64,000 bases of DNA, taken from positions 496,001 to 560,000 of the forward strand of contig CBDDCT010000007.1 of NCBI GenBank assembly GCA_965226185.1, in the 5' to 3' direction. Of this stretch, positions 49,836 through 60,000 are shown in pieces (position 1 is the first letter of the stretch; the number at the start of each line of letters is the position of its first letter). This DNA is from CBDCYS01 sp965226185 (lineage in GTDB: Bacteria; Acidobacteriota; Terriglobia; Bryobacterales; UBA6623). Under the pieces are notes generated by a model. That model saw nothing but the letters and a program-made list of their open reading frames with translations. It had not been told where the DNA came from and made no database searches. The position numbers and the translations under genes were made by a program.

Positions 49836-51497
49836 ATGAACACCGCCCGTCGGTTGTTTTGTGGAATTGTCATGCTGTCTTTGGCGGCGTTTCTGCCCGC
49901 CCTTCAGGCGCAGCGGGCTGAGCAGCCGCGCCAGCTCACCAAGAAGCAAGAAAAAAAGCGTCTCAAGCAGCTACAGAAGGAACTCGAAGGCCCTTTTAAG
50001 AAATGGCTCAAGGAGGACGTGCTCTACATCATCACGGTGGAAGAGCGGAAAGGCTTTCTCCGCCTGTCTACGGCTGAAGAGCGCGAGAATTTCGTCGAGC
50101 AGTTTTGGCTGCGCCGGGATCCGACTCCGGATTCGATGGAGAACGAATACAGAGAAGAGCACTACCGCCGTATCGCTTACGCAAATGACCGTTACGCCTC
50201 GGGAATTCCGGGCTGGAAAGCTGACCGGGGCCGCATCTACATCGCCCACGGTCCGCCAGACGAGATCGAATCTCATCCCTCCGGCGGCATGTATCAGCGG
50301 CCCTATGAAGAGGGTGGCGGTACCACCTCGACTTTCCCGTTTGAAATTTGGCGCTACCGCTGGATCGAGGGTGTTGGCCAGGACATTCTCTTAGAGTTCG
50401 TCGACCCGACCATGACCGGCGAGTACCGGCTCACGATGGATCCTTCTGAGAAGGATGCACTGCTCCATGTGCCCGGCGCCGGGCTGACCTTGGCCGAACA
50501 GATGGGGCTGTCGGAAAAACGCGACCGCTTTACGAGGACAGATGGCACCCGCATGGGGACGATGGTTGGAGGCCAAACCAGCATGCGGTACAACCAGTTT
50601 GAGCGGTTGCAGCTGTTCGCCAACATCTTTCGGCCCCCACCGGTCAAGTTCAAGGATCTGGAAGCGATCGTCGAGTCCCGGATCGACTACAACACGCTGC
50701 CGTTCAAAGTGGAAGTGCATTATGTCCGCGTGACGAACAGCTCGGTTCTGACCGGAGTTACGGTGCAGTTGAACAATCGGGATCTGGTCTTTCGCGAGGA
50801 AGACGGCTTGCAAAAGGCGATCGTCAATATATTCGCGCGAGTGACCACGGTTACTCGCCGCATCGCGACGAATTTCGAGGACACGATCACGATTGACACG
50901 ACCCCGGAGCGTTTGCAGCAAGAAACCGAGCGCCAGTCGATTTATCAGAAGGGCGTTCCGCTGGCGCCGGGTATGTACCGGCTTGAACTCGTGGTGAAGG
51001 ACATCGTCGGCGAGACGATGGGAACACACCGTATGGCATTGCGAGTACCGGCATTCGACGACGAGCAGCTTGCCATGAGTTCCCTGATCCTGGCCGATCG
51101 CATCGAGCGAGTCCCAACCCGGTCATTGGGTACCGGCCAGTTTGTGATTGGCAGCTCCAAAGTGCGTCCCAGGATTGGTGAGGAGTTCAAGCCGACCGAG
51201 AAGATGGGGATCTACATGCAGATCTACAATCTTGGCGAGGACGAGGAGACCAGCCGCCCCTCGGGATCGATCAGTTATCAGATCGCAAAACTCGACCAGC
51301 CCGACGACCTGCTGTTGGATTTTACCGAGCCGTTCGAGCAGATTCGAGGACTGTCTTCCCGCCAGACGGTGATCGAGAAGCTGCTTCCGCTCAGCAACCT
51401 CGGCCCGGGTGAGTATCGCTTGAGTTTGAAGGTTGACGACAAGATCAAAAATGAAACCTTAACGCCGACATCGACGTTTAAGATCAAGGGAGATTAG
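49836..51497 (+). CDS. GWxTD-domain secreted protein
   Basis: This is a protein of 553 residues with a signal peptide (RRLFCGIVMLSLAAFLPALQA), a basic coiled stretch (QLTKKQEKKRLKQLQKELEG), then the GWxTD-type domain: KWLKEDVLYIITVEERKGFLRLSTAEERENFVEQFWLRRDPTP, REEHYRRIAYANDRYASGIPGW and DRGRIYIAHGPPDEIE, all typical of the family. The GWxTD word itself is altered to KWLKED here. The C-terminal half has beta-sandwich repeats. The family is common in Acidobacteria and Bacteroidota and its role is unknown. It is the first gene of a likely operon with the next two genes. Confidence 0.88.
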   Translation: MNTARRLFCGIVMLSLAAFLPALQAQRAEQPRQLTKKQEKKRLKQLQKELEGPFKKWLKEDVLYIITVEERKGFLRLSTAEERENFVEQFWLRRDPTPDSMENEYREEHYRRIAYANDRYASGIPGWKADRGRIYIAHGPPDEIESHPSGGMYQRPYEEGGGTTSTFPFEIWRYRWIEGVGQDILLEFVDPTMTGEYRLTMDPSEKDALLHVPGAGLTLAEQMGLSEKRDRFTRTDGTRMGTMVGGQTSMRYNQFERLQLFANIFRPPPVKFKDLEAIVESRIDYNTLPFKVEVHYVRVTNSSVLTGVTVQLNNRDLVFREEDGLQKAIVNIFARVTTVTRRIATNFEDTITIDTTPERLQQETERQSIYQKGVPLAPGMYRLELVVKDIVGETMGTHRMALRVPAFDDEQLAMSSLILADRIERVPTRSLGTGQFVIGSSKVRPRIGEEFKPTEKMGIYMQIYNLGEDEETSRPSGSISYQIAKLDQPDDLLLDFTEPFEQIRGLSSRQTVIEKLLPLSNLGPGEYRLSLKVDDKIKNETLTPTSTFKIKGD

Positions 51498-51519
51498 TCT
51501 CCAGGGCCTGGGAGTATTC

Positions 51520-53337
51520 GTGAACGCCAAGCCGATGGCTTTCAGCATGTTGATCAACCGCCTGTTCTCAGGTCCGGCGGTGGTGATGTCCTTAGTGGCA
51601 CTGCTGGCCGCGCCACTCCTCCAAGCCGAAATCTCCGTTACTGTCGGGGGCCTTGTCCGCGACGAACGTGGTGTCCCGCGGATGGGCGCGGCTATCACGC
51701 TGCTCACTCCCGAGGGTCGTCCTATCAAGCGGGTCTTCAGTGACTACAGGGGAATCTTCACGGTCGAGCACCTTTTCCCGGGCGACTATTCCATTCGCGT
51801 CACTCTCGACCGCTTCCTGCCGCTGTTGAAACAGCACATTCGCATCGAGTCGGGCCGAAAGACGATCCTCGATGTCAACCTGCGGGGAGTTTTCGCCAGC
51901 CTGCAGATGCTGTTCCCCGACGGTGGCGAGATTCGGGACATGAGCGACGATTGGAAATGGGTCCTGAAAACGGCCAGTACGACTCGTCCCGTTTTGCGTT
52001 TCCTCCCGGAAGAAAGACGTGAAATGCACACCGTGATGCGCAAAGTCTCCGGAAGCTTTAGCGACACGCGAGGGTACGCGGAGGTCAGTGCTGGTGGAGG
52101 AGCGCGTCCATCGGGGCTGGCGAACGAGACAGATCTTGGCACGGCTTTCGCGGTGGCCACCTCTTTACTGGGCAACAACGACTTGATCGTCAGCGGCAAT
52201 TTGGGCTACGGGTCCGCCACGGGCTCGCCTTCGGCGGCGTTTCACACCAGCTTCAGCCGGGAAGTGGGGGGCGTAGCACCGGAAGTTTCAGTTACGGTGC
52301 GGCAGCTTCAGGCGCCGGTGCTCGCGGGTCAATCCATCTTCGGCTCGTCATACGGCCAAAACCGCGCCTTGCTGCAAACATTTACTCTTGGTTTCGGGGA
52401 CAAGGTGAAGTTTGGTGAAAGGGCGCGTTTGGAGTATGGATTTCTCTACGAGTCGGTGAGTTTCATCAACCGGCTGGACTTTGTGAGTCCCTACGGGCGG
52501 CTTGTTTACAACTTGGGGAACAATCGGGAGATCCAGCTTCGCTATGCCTCGGGCGTTCCGCAAACCGCCGACTCGGTAACGGGCAGTGAAGCGCTTCGGC
52601 AACAGGTTTCTACTCTGGGATTATTTCCCCGAGTGGCTCTGAATGACGGCCGGGCGACCGTGCAGCGGACGGAGCACGTAGAGGTTGCCTACCGCGAAAA
52701 AATTGGCGAGAAAGGGATGATCGAGGTAGCCGCCTATCAGGATTCGTTGAGTGACGCAGCGGTCACCGCGCTGGTTCCCGGCGGCCATTTTGCGGACGGC
52801 AATATCCTGCCGGATCTGTTCTCGAACAGTTCGACGTTGAACGCCGGTTTGCACCGTTCCAAGGGGTATCGTGTTTCCTACGCAAGAAAGCTTCGTGACC
52901 ACCTGCAGGCGGCGATCGGGTACGGCCTAACAGGCGCATTGATCCCCACGCGCAGTGCTCTTGGGACGCCGAGCATCGAGGAGTTACGCAGTTCCTTGCG
53001 CATGGCTCCCGCCCACATGGTGACGGCTTCGGTTTCCACTGAGATTCGGCGAACCGGAACGCGTGTGATTTCTTCCTACCAGTGGTTGAATCGGCGGGCG
53101 GTGATTGCGACGGACCTTTACAACGATTTCGCGGCCCGTTCGGATCCGGGTCTCAATGTGGTGATTCGCCAGCCTCTGCCATTCGGAGGCTTACTCCCCG
53201 GCAAACTCGAAGCGACAGCAGACTTCCGGAATTTGCTGAAGGCAGGATACGTTCCGATCCAAACCTACGATGGACAACAGATGTACCTGCTTCAAGCAAT
53301 TCGGAGCTATCGTGGCGCTTTGAGCTTCATCTTCTGA
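51520..53337 (+). CDS. Carboxypeptidase-regulatory-like outer-membrane protein
   Basis: This is a protein of 605 residues. After a signal peptide (AVVMSLVALLAAPLLQA) an N-terminal regulatory beta-sandwich (VGGLVRDERGVPRMGAAITLLTPEGRPIKRVFSDYRGIFTVEHLFPGDYSIRVT) precedes a barrel-like region with many aromatic-ended strands (GYGSATGSPSAAFHTSFSR, RLEYGFLYESVSFINRL, VRYASG-like), ending in RSYRGALSFIF. It resembles TonB-dependent-like outer-membrane proteins of Acidobacteria but lacks a plug. Start GTG at 51520; it lies 22 bp after the GWxTD gene, in one operon. Confidence 0.75.
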   Translation: MNAKPMAFSMLINRLFSGPAVVMSLVALLAAPLLQAEISVTVGGLVRDERGVPRMGAAITLLTPEGRPIKRVFSDYRGIFTVEHLFPGDYSIRVTLDRFLPLLKQHIRIESGRKTILDVNLRGVFASLQMLFPDGGEIRDMSDDWKWVLKTASTTRPVLRFLPEERREMHTVMRKVSGSFSDTRGYAEVSAGGGARPSGLANETDLGTAFAVATSLLGNNDLIVSGNLGYGSATGSPSAAFHTSFSREVGGVAPEVSVTVRQLQAPVLAGQSIFGSSYGQNRALLQTFTLGFGDKVKFGERARLEYGFLYESVSFINRLDFVSPYGRLVYNLGNNREIQLRYASGVPQTADSVTGSEALRQQVSTLGLFPRVALNDGRATVQRTEHVEVAYREKIGEKGMIEVAAYQDSLSDAAVTALVPGGHFADGNILPDLFSNSSTLNAGLHRSKGYRVSYARKLRDHLQAAIGYGLTGALIPTRSALGTPSIEELRSSLRMAPAHMVTASVSTEIRRTGTRVISSYQWLNRRAVIATDLYNDFAARSDPGLNVVIRQPLPFGGLLPGKLEATADFRNLLKAGYVPIQTYDGQQMYLLQAIRSYRGALSFIF

Positions 53338-53377
53338 CCCTTTGGCCCGTCTCCGGGTCAAGAGGTAAACTAAGTCA

Positions 53378-53770
53378 ATGAGATTGTTTGTCAGTTTGGT
53401 GATCGCGCTCTTGGTCTATTCTCCGGGCGATCTCCGCGCCAAGAAGGAGCAAACCAGCCTGCGTGTCCTCGTGCAGGACGAGGAAGGGAATCCGGTTCCC
53501 CGCGCGAGCGTTCTCGTCCGCGTATTGAAGGGAAAGAAGCTGAAGAAGATTGGGCGGACCTTGGAGCTCCGCACAAGTCAGCAGGGTACGGCCCCGCTTC
53601 CTCCAATGAAGCAGGGCCGCGTGCTGATCCAGGTGATTGCCAAGGGCTTTCAGACGCACGGTGATTCGGTCGAGTTGACTGAACTGGACCAGACCGTGAC
53701 CATTACTCTGAAACTGCCCGCTAAACAGCACTCGGTACATACCGCGAAGGCAGCGTCCAAGAAAAAATGA
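53378..53770 (+). CDS. Small secreted carboxypeptidase-regulatory-like protein
   Basis: This is a protein of 130 residues with a signal peptide (MRLFVSLVIALLVYSPGDLRA) and one regulatory-type beta-sandwich: TSLRVLVQDEEGNPVPRASVLVRVLKGKKLKKIGRTLELRTSQQGTAPLPPMKQGRVLIQVIAKGF. It probably binds a peptide or carbohydrate in the periplasm, and is the third gene of the GWxTD operon. The C-terminus is Lys-rich. MITE-like element B starts 12 bp after its stop. Confidence 0.75.
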   Translation: MRLFVSLVIALLVYSPGDLRAKKEQTSLRVLVQDEEGNPVPRASVLVRVLKGKKLKKIGRTLELRTSQQGTAPLPPMKQGRVLIQVIAKGFQTHGDSVELTELDQTVTITLKLPAKQHSVHTAKAASKKK

Positions 53771-53782
53771 GCCGCGCTCTAG

Positions 53783-53969
53783 CTTGCATTTCTCACGAGG
53801 TGGCGAGGCGAAGTGGATGAGAGGACCGTTAGTACGAGGCACGCGCCGCTTTGCGCCCCTCACTCAATCAAAGATGCGCAATTGGACAGTACGGCGAGCA
53901 AGCGTAACGAAGTAATTTAATGGCGGGCCTATCGTCCGCTTCGACCGTCAGACTGGTGAAAAATGCAGG
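53783..53969. mobile_element. MITE-like element B (187 bp)
   Basis: The ends CTTGCATTTCTCACGAG (left) and CCTGCATTTTTCACCAG (right, inverted) are inverted repeats, and CTAG flanks both sides (53779-53782, 53970-53973). The interior shares GTGGCGAGGCGAAGTG, AATCAAAGATGCG and ACGGCGAGCAAGCG with element C. It begins 12 bp after a stop codon. No open frame. Confidence 0.8.
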
Positions 53970-54042
53970 CTAGGTGCAATACCGTTCACTTAGGGCCTTC
54001 AAGCCCAGAGCCGATGAGCCGCGAAGCGGCGTAGGATCGTAG

Positions 54043-54071
54043 CCCAGGGTGGAGCGAAGCGGAACCCTGGG
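54043..54071. repeat. Hairpin CCCAGGGT...ACCCTGGG
   Basis: An 8-bp perfect stem with loop GGAGCGAAGCGGA. It is followed at 54090-54115 by a second potential hairpin (CCAGGGTAAGCCCTG). It lies in the 300 bp between MITE B and the thpR gene, and could act as a terminator. I recognise the style as an intergenic repeat but know no named family. Confidence 0.5.
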
Positions 54072-54279
54072 TGCGAAAACCATCCAGGGTAAGCCCTGAA
54101 AGGGCGGAGGAGCAAACCGGCCCGTAACGTTTCCGCGGAGAGCGATGTGCGCCGGGCGTTCAACGACGCCCAAGACAAGAACACACGTGCTGCAACAAAA
54201 ACCGCCCGCGGAACTGCTAAGTGACGAGCATTGAGGCTAGGTGTCAATGAACTCAAGCATCAAGATTGAGGAAAGAGTA

Positions 54280-54903
54280 ATGCGTCTCTTTGTTGCACTG
54301 GAATTAAATCCAAAAGTAATCGTCAGCCTAACGGAACTGGTTCGCCGGCTTGGCCCTTATGCGCCGCTGCGATGGGTGCATCCCCAAAACATGCACGTGA
54401 CGCTGAAATACGTCGGCGATTGGCAAGTCAACCGTCTGGATGAGATCATTCACAGCCTCAGCGAAGTCAGGCTGCCTGCCAGCGAGCCGGCTCTCAACGT
54501 CCCCCTCGCCGGTCTCGGATTCTTCCCGAACGCCCGCTCCCCTCGTGTGTTCTGGGCCGGCGCTGAGAACACGACCGCTCTCCGCCAACTGCACAGCAGG
54601 GTGGACGCTGCTCTACAGCCCCTGGGAATCGCTCCCGAGGTCCGGCCCTATCACCCTCACTTGACCCTCGCTCGCATCGCTGAAGAAATTTCACTGGACA
54701 ATCTCTATCGTGCAATCGAGGACCTGCCAACCCGCGAATACGGCCTGATCAATCCTGACCAGTTCGTTCTTTTCGAGAGCTCGGTGACACCGGCCGGACC
54801 AATTTATCGAAAGGTCGCCGAGTTCACCTTCCTTCCTCAGACTGGACAGGCCGCTTCCCCCGCGGCTGTGCAGTCGCGCTCCTTATACGCCACCAGGTAC
54901 TGA
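54280..54903 (+). CDS. thpR: RNA 2',3'-cyclic phosphodiesterase (2'-5' RNA ligase-like)
   Basis: This is a protein of 207 residues of the 2H phosphoesterase superfamily. It begins MRLFVALELNPKV and has the two HxTL motifs: HVTL (39-42) and HLTL (127-130). These hydrolyse 2',3'-cyclic phosphates and in vitro ligate tRNA half-molecules. GAGGAAAG precedes the ATG at 54280; an upstream ATG at 54247 is less likely. The length is slightly long because of a 20-residue tail. Confidence 0.9.
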   Translation: MRLFVALELNPKVIVSLTELVRRLGPYAPLRWVHPQNMHVTLKYVGDWQVNRLDEIIHSLSEVRLPASEPALNVPLAGLGFFPNARSPRVFWAGAENTTALRQLHSRVDAALQPLGIAPEVRPYHPHLTLARIAEEISLDNLYRAIEDLPTREYGLINPDQFVLFESSVTPAGPIYRKVAEFTFLPQTGQAASPAAVQSRSLYATRY

Positions 54904-55067
54904 GTCACACGATCGGCGCGGTGGAGTGGGGCCGCCGCGGGTTTCTCCGAGTTTTGCGCTACAGCTTCTAATCCGTTCACGGAAGGTCGAGGCCCGCCCT
55001 TGACTGCTCCCTCGCCGTCGCGAAAACAGCACTCGGTTCAACAAGGCGAAAGGGCTCAAGAGCTTAG

Positions 55068-55256
55068 CCCGCTTTTCTCACCGCGTGGCGAGGCGAAGTG
55101 CGTAAGAGGCGCGTCAGTACGAGGCGCGCGCCGCTTGACGACCCCCACTTAATCAAAGACGCGTACTTGGACAGTACGGTCATCACGGCGAGCAAGCGCA
55201 ACGAAGTAATGGCGGGCCTACCGCCTGCTTCGACCGTCAGGCGGTGAGAAATGCGG
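55068..55256. mobile_element. MITE-like element C (189 bp)
   Basis: The ends CCCGCTTTTCTCACCGC (left) and CCGCATTTCTCACCGC (right, inverted) are inverted repeats. CTTAG flanks both sides (55063-55067, 55257-55261), a 5-bp direct repeat. The interior is close to element B: GTGGCGAGGCGAAGTGCG, GTACGAGGCGCGCGCCGCTT, GACAGTACGG and CGAGCAAGCGCAACGAAGTAAT. No gene. About 90 bp before the beta-propeller start. Confidence 0.85.
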
Positions 55257-55347
55257 CTTAGTGCGTGAGGGGACATTTCTATCGCCTCTTGACCCACTGA
55301 TGTCTGCATCGTTGACACTTCACTACAGTGGGAGTACAATTCCAGCT

Positions 55348-56427
55348 ATGCGTATCCTCTTTTTGGCAGTTGCGTTCTCGCTGGCGACAGCCAGCTTCAG
55401 CTTTGGAGATTCGGGGACAAAACGTTATCTCTACATGAGCACGCCGGACGGTGCTCAGAAGGTAGGCCGCGCCGAGGGCGCCGGCATTCTGATCTTCGAC
55501 ATCGATAACGGACATAAGTTGGTCCGCCGGATCGATATCCCCATTTTTTCGGAGGGCCTGCGCGGTTTCGCGGGGAACCTCAAAACCCACAGCGTCTACT
55601 ACTCCTCGACCAATCGCCGCCTGGGGGCTTTTGATCTCGAGACTGAAAAAGTCGTCTGGGAAAAGACCTACGACGCGGGCTGCGACCGCTCGTCGATCAC
55701 CATGGACGGCAAGAAAATCTACGTTCCCACCGGCTGGTGGTACTCCGGGGACGACAGCGGCTTTCTGGTCGTCAACGCGGAAAACGGCGAACTCATCAAG
55801 CGCATCCACGTCGGGCCGCAAGCCCACAACAGCATCGTGAGCCTCGACGGAAAGCGCCTCTACCTCGGCACCAGAACCATGCTGTCGATTTTTGATACGT
55901 CTAACGAGCGCCTGATCCGGCAGATCAAGGACGTGGGCGAGCGGGGAATCTTCCCCTACACCATCGATAGCGCCAACCGCATCGCCTATGTGTGCCTGGG
56001 CGATCATGTCGGCTTTGATGTGGTCGACCTTGAAAAAGGCAAGGCTCTGCATCGCGTTTTTGCGGGAGAAGAAAAGATTCCCCACCGTACGCACGGATCC
56101 GCTCTCACGCCCGATGAAACAGAACTCTGGATCAGCGATCAGGAGGGCAAAAAGCTGTTTATCTACGACGCCACGAAAATGCCGCCGGTGGAAACGGGAC
56201 ACGTCGGGCTGTCGCAAGGCGGTCATGGCTGGGTGACTTTCAGCCTGGATGGCAAGTACGCCTGGTCCCACACGCCTGACGTTTTCGATGTCAAGACCAG
56301 GAAGCTCGTCGCTACCCTAAAGGACGAGAACGGAAAACCGGTGAGCGGATCCAAGTTCATCGAGATTCACTTCCGCGACGGTAAGGTTGTGGAAATGAGC
56401 AACGAGTTTGGACTGGGGCGGAAGTAG
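55348..56427 (+). CDS. Secreted beta-propeller protein
   Basis: This is a protein of 359 residues with a signal peptide (MRILFLAVAFSLATASFSFG). Blades alternate with the pattern LIFDIDNGHKLVRRIDIP, RLGAFDLETEKVVWEKTYD, KKIYVPTGWW and GFLVVNAENGELIKRIHVG, a PQQ/YVTN-type mix. Trp and Asp positions fit an eight-bladed or seven-bladed propeller. It probably binds a partner or ligand outside the cytoplasm. The ATG at 55348 gives the best signal peptide; the upstream region holds MITE C. No operon partner. Confidence 0.75.
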   Translation: MRILFLAVAFSLATASFSFGDSGTKRYLYMSTPDGAQKVGRAEGAGILIFDIDNGHKLVRRIDIPIFSEGLRGFAGNLKTHSVYYSSTNRRLGAFDLETEKVVWEKTYDAGCDRSSITMDGKKIYVPTGWWYSGDDSGFLVVNAENGELIKRIHVGPQAHNSIVSLDGKRLYLGTRTMLSIFDTSNERLIRQIKDVGERGIFPYTIDSANRIAYVCLGDHVGFDVVDLEKGKALHRVFAGEEKIPHRTHGSALTPDETELWISDQEGKKLFIYDATKMPPVETGHVGLSQGGHGWVTFSLDGKYAWSHTPDVFDVKTRKLVATLKDENGKPVSGSKFIEIHFRDGKVVEMSNEFGLGRK

Positions 56428-56439
56428 AATAGCGTCACC

Positions 56440-56765
56440 CCTGCTCGCTGGCCCCCGCCGATTGGGTCGGGTACCGGGGATTGCGCCCCGGCACCCTCCC
56501 GCACCACCGGACATACGGTTTTCCGTATCCGGCGGTTGGACCCGGCGGCTTAACGGCAGGCCGCGAGATCCGATGGCAGCACGAACCTAAAACGCCGCAA
56601 AGCGCGGTTCGGCAAGGCCGTTTGCATCATCGCCCGCGCCGCGACAAACCAAGCGCCGCGACGCGCCGGCACATAGCGCGGCATCCACTCGGGCACGCCC
56701 AAGCGCCGCCAGGCGCGGCAGCGACCCCGCACGCCGGGCCAGCGCAGCCAGAAGCACTTCCGCAC
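56440..56765 (-). pseudogene. Group II intron-type maturase/intron remnant
   Basis: The minus strand holds GVPEWMPRYVPARRGAWFVAAR, then AMMQTALPNRALRRF, which resembles the extreme C-terminus of group II intron reverse transcriptases or adjacent ORFs (LGxxxW......GPWxxxxTxxxQTALxN). Downstream (56440-56560), TCCGTATCCGGCGG and TACCGGGGATTGCGCCCCGGCA form strong hairpins, like the RNA part of such introns. It is decayed and lacks the reverse transcriptase domain. Confidence 0.4.
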
Positions 56766-56769
56766 GTGC

Positions 56770-57062
56770 CGCCGAATCCTCCCCCAGCGCCCGCCGCGGG
56801 TTCTCTTCGGCCGTCACTTCCTCCATCCGATCGTCGTGCATTGCTTTCTGTCGAGAGTTTCGCGGCTCACGCTCGGGTTCCCGCCGGCCCTCTTTTGTTT
56901 CAATCGCCTTCACGGGGGCTCACCGTAAACCGGATGTCAGCCTGGTCATGGGGGCTGCCAAGGGTGAGACTGTCCCGGGTTTGAGTCCAGACCGCTTGAA
57001 ACGGCGCGCCCCCCGAATGCGTCGCAACACTACGGAAGCAGCTAAATGCCCGGCCGCTCGAC
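56770..57062. other. Intergenic stretch without recognised gene
   Basis: About 290 bp between the intron remnant and the subtilase. No convincing coding frame. The promoter of the subtilase is presumably here but I could not pick it out. Confidence 0.35.
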
Positions 57063-60000
57063 ATGACCCGACTGCAACCACATCCCGTTGCGAAAGTCGT
57101 CTTGCTAGCTCTCCTAGCCGTGACTCAGGTTTCCGCCAGAGACACTGTCCGGAACTACACGGTTCTGCTAGACCAACCCGCTGTGAACCAAATCCTTCCC
57201 GCGACAACACGAAAAGCCGGCCGTCGAATCCGCCTGCAGCAACCGCAACTGCAAGAGCTGACGCACCAAGCCGAAGCCGCCCAGCAACCAATCAAGAATG
57301 CCATCCGCACGCGGGGCATCGAGGTCACGGGTTCTGTTTGTCACACATTGAATGCCGTCTTCATACGGGCGACGAAAGAACAAGCAGAGCAACTCAAGCT
57401 GCTTCCAGGAATAAAGAGGGTCGACCGCGCGCGCCGCTTCAAGCTGCTGCTGAATGCAGCAGGTGAAATCGTGGGCGCCCCCGCTGCGTGGAGCACCATG
57501 GGGGGCATCGAAAACGCCGGAGCCGGGCTGAAGATCGGCATCCTCGACACGGGAATCGACATCGACCACCCCGCCTTCGCCGACCCCTCGCTGCGAGCCC
57601 CGCCGGGCTTCCCCAAAGGACGTCCCGGAGACCTGGCCTTCACCAACAATAAGGTCATCGCCGCACGCAGTTACGTTGGCCTGCTGAATCCGCTGGCCGT
57701 CGAGGCGTCGCGTCCCGACGACGTCACCCCGAGAGACCGCGTCGGACACGGAACCGCCGTCGCTACCATCGCCGCCGGACGCCGCGTCACGGCTCCCGCC
57801 GCAACCCTGACCGGTGTCGCCCCAAAGGCTTTCCTCGGCAATTACAAGATCTTCGGCTCCCCCGGCATCAATGAATTCACCAATGGCAACGCCGTCATCG
57901 CGGCCATCGACGATGCCGTGACCGATGGTATGGACATCATCAGCATTAGCTTCGGCGCCATCGCCCAGTTCCCTTATGACGAGCAAGGGCCGGCCTGCTC
58001 CGACGATCCCGAGGCGTTTTGCGACCCGGTAGCGTTGGCCGCACAGAACGCCATGGAGCTCGACGGCGTCGTCGTCGTCGCGGCGGCCGGCAACGCCGGC
58101 GCTTTCGGTGAACAGCAATTCCCGACTCTCAACAGCATTTCCACTCCGGCCTCCGCGCCCGCCGTGATCGCCGTTGGAGCCACCGTCAACTCCAGAGAAT
58201 TTGTTCGGAGCGTGCGCTTCGCCGGTCAAACAGTGACCGCCATTTCGGGAACGGGGCCCAAGCCATCCACTCCGCTGACCGCCGAAGCACTGGACACCCG
58301 CTCGCTCGGGGATTCTTTCGGATGCACGGTCTTCCCCTCCGATTCTTTGCGCGGCAAAACCGCCATCCTGGCCCGGGGAGATTGCGGATTCGAGCTCAAG
58401 GTGGAAAACGCCGCGGCAGCCGGAGCACTCGCCGCCGTCGTTACCAACGTCGACGGACAGGATGAGCCATTCGTCATGGAGGGACTCGAGACCACCGGCA
58501 TCCCCGCCTTCATGATTGGAGCCGCCGCCGGGAACGGCCTGCGCCGCGCGGTCCAGCTCTCTCCAAGAACCAGCGTCACGCTCGACCCCGCTCTGACGCC
58601 GCGCCCCTTCGCGCCCGACCGCGTGGCTCCCTTCAGCTCGCGCGGACCCGCTCCCGGCGGCGCCATCAAGCCCGACCTCGTCGCGCCCGGAACCTTTATC
58701 TACACCGGCGCGCAGAATTTCGACCGCAACGGTGACACGTTTGATGAGACACGGTTCCTCTCGGTCGACGGCACAAGTTTCTCCGCTCCCTTTGTTGCCG
58801 GAGCCGCGGCGCTCGTCAAGCAACGCCACCCCGAGTTCACGCCGGCACAGGTCAAGTCAGCGCTTGTGAATACCGCAACACCAGAAGTCTTCGAAGCAGA
58901 CGCTGACGAAAATGCCTTTATCGCCCGAACCACTTCAATCGGAGCCGGGCTCTTGAACATTCCAGCCGCGCTTGACCCGATCAGCACTGCCGAGCCGGCA
59001 ATGATCAGCTTTGGCGAAGTCAGCGCCGCCCCGTTTCCCATCGAGCGATCGTTGACCATTACCAACCCAAGCGTAAGCACCGCGACTTATCAGCTCACCG
59101 TTGTGCCCTACGACGAAGACACCGCGGCGCGCGTGCTCATCGAAGGCGAAGCTTCGATCGACGGCGATTTGGGCGGGGGTGAATCAGCCACGCTGCAAAT
59201 CACCTTGGAAGGATCCCGCCCCTCGCCGGGCCCCTACGAAGGCGAAATTCGAATCCAGCGGCTCTCCGGCGGAGCCGCCATACGTGTCCCCTACTACTAT
59301 GTGGTGGGTGACGGCGTTCCGGCCAACTCTTTCGCCATCGCGGGCACCGGAGTGATCGGCACGGTCAGCGAGCCCAATCCCGAGTTCCTGATTTTCCGGG
59401 TGACCGATCAATTTGGGCAACCGATCCCAAATCTTCCAGTTCAATTCAGTTCTGTTTTGGGAGGAGGCGCCATTATTGCGTCCGACCCCGACACCGACCC
59501 CTTCGGAGTGGCGGCGGCCGATGTTGACATGGGCCCCGAAGTTGGCCCTCAAGAATTCGAAGCCACAGCCGGAGGCCTAACGATTCCTTTCTTCAACCGC
59601 GCACGGCTCAAACCAGCGATCGGTGGAATCGTCAATGCCGCCGGTTTCGGCGCCCGCCGGCCTGTCGCTCCGGGCTCACTGATTTCCATTTTCGGCACGA
59701 ACCTTGCGGAATTCCTCGGCTCCGCTTCCAGCCTGCCCTTGCCGATCGCGCTCAAGCACACCAGCGTATCCTTCGATTTCCCGGAGGAAGGAATCAGCGT
59801 TCCCAGCCCGCTGATCTTCGCCAACGGCAACCAACTGAATGTCCAAGTGCCTTGGGAACTCGCCGGGCTGAATTTCGCGTTCGTGAAGGTTCGCATCGAG
59901 GATTCAGCCAGCTTTGTGTTCGCCCTGTCCCTCGTCGATCACGCCCCTGGAATCTTCGAGTTCGACTTGGGCGCTACTCGCTACGGTGTTGTGACACATG

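Noticed and set aside
57168..58829. A 553-codon minus-strand frame inside the subtilase gene
   Set aside because: The amino-acid mix is low-complexity (Gly/Asp/Arg-rich), with no motif, while the plus strand has an intact catalytic triad.
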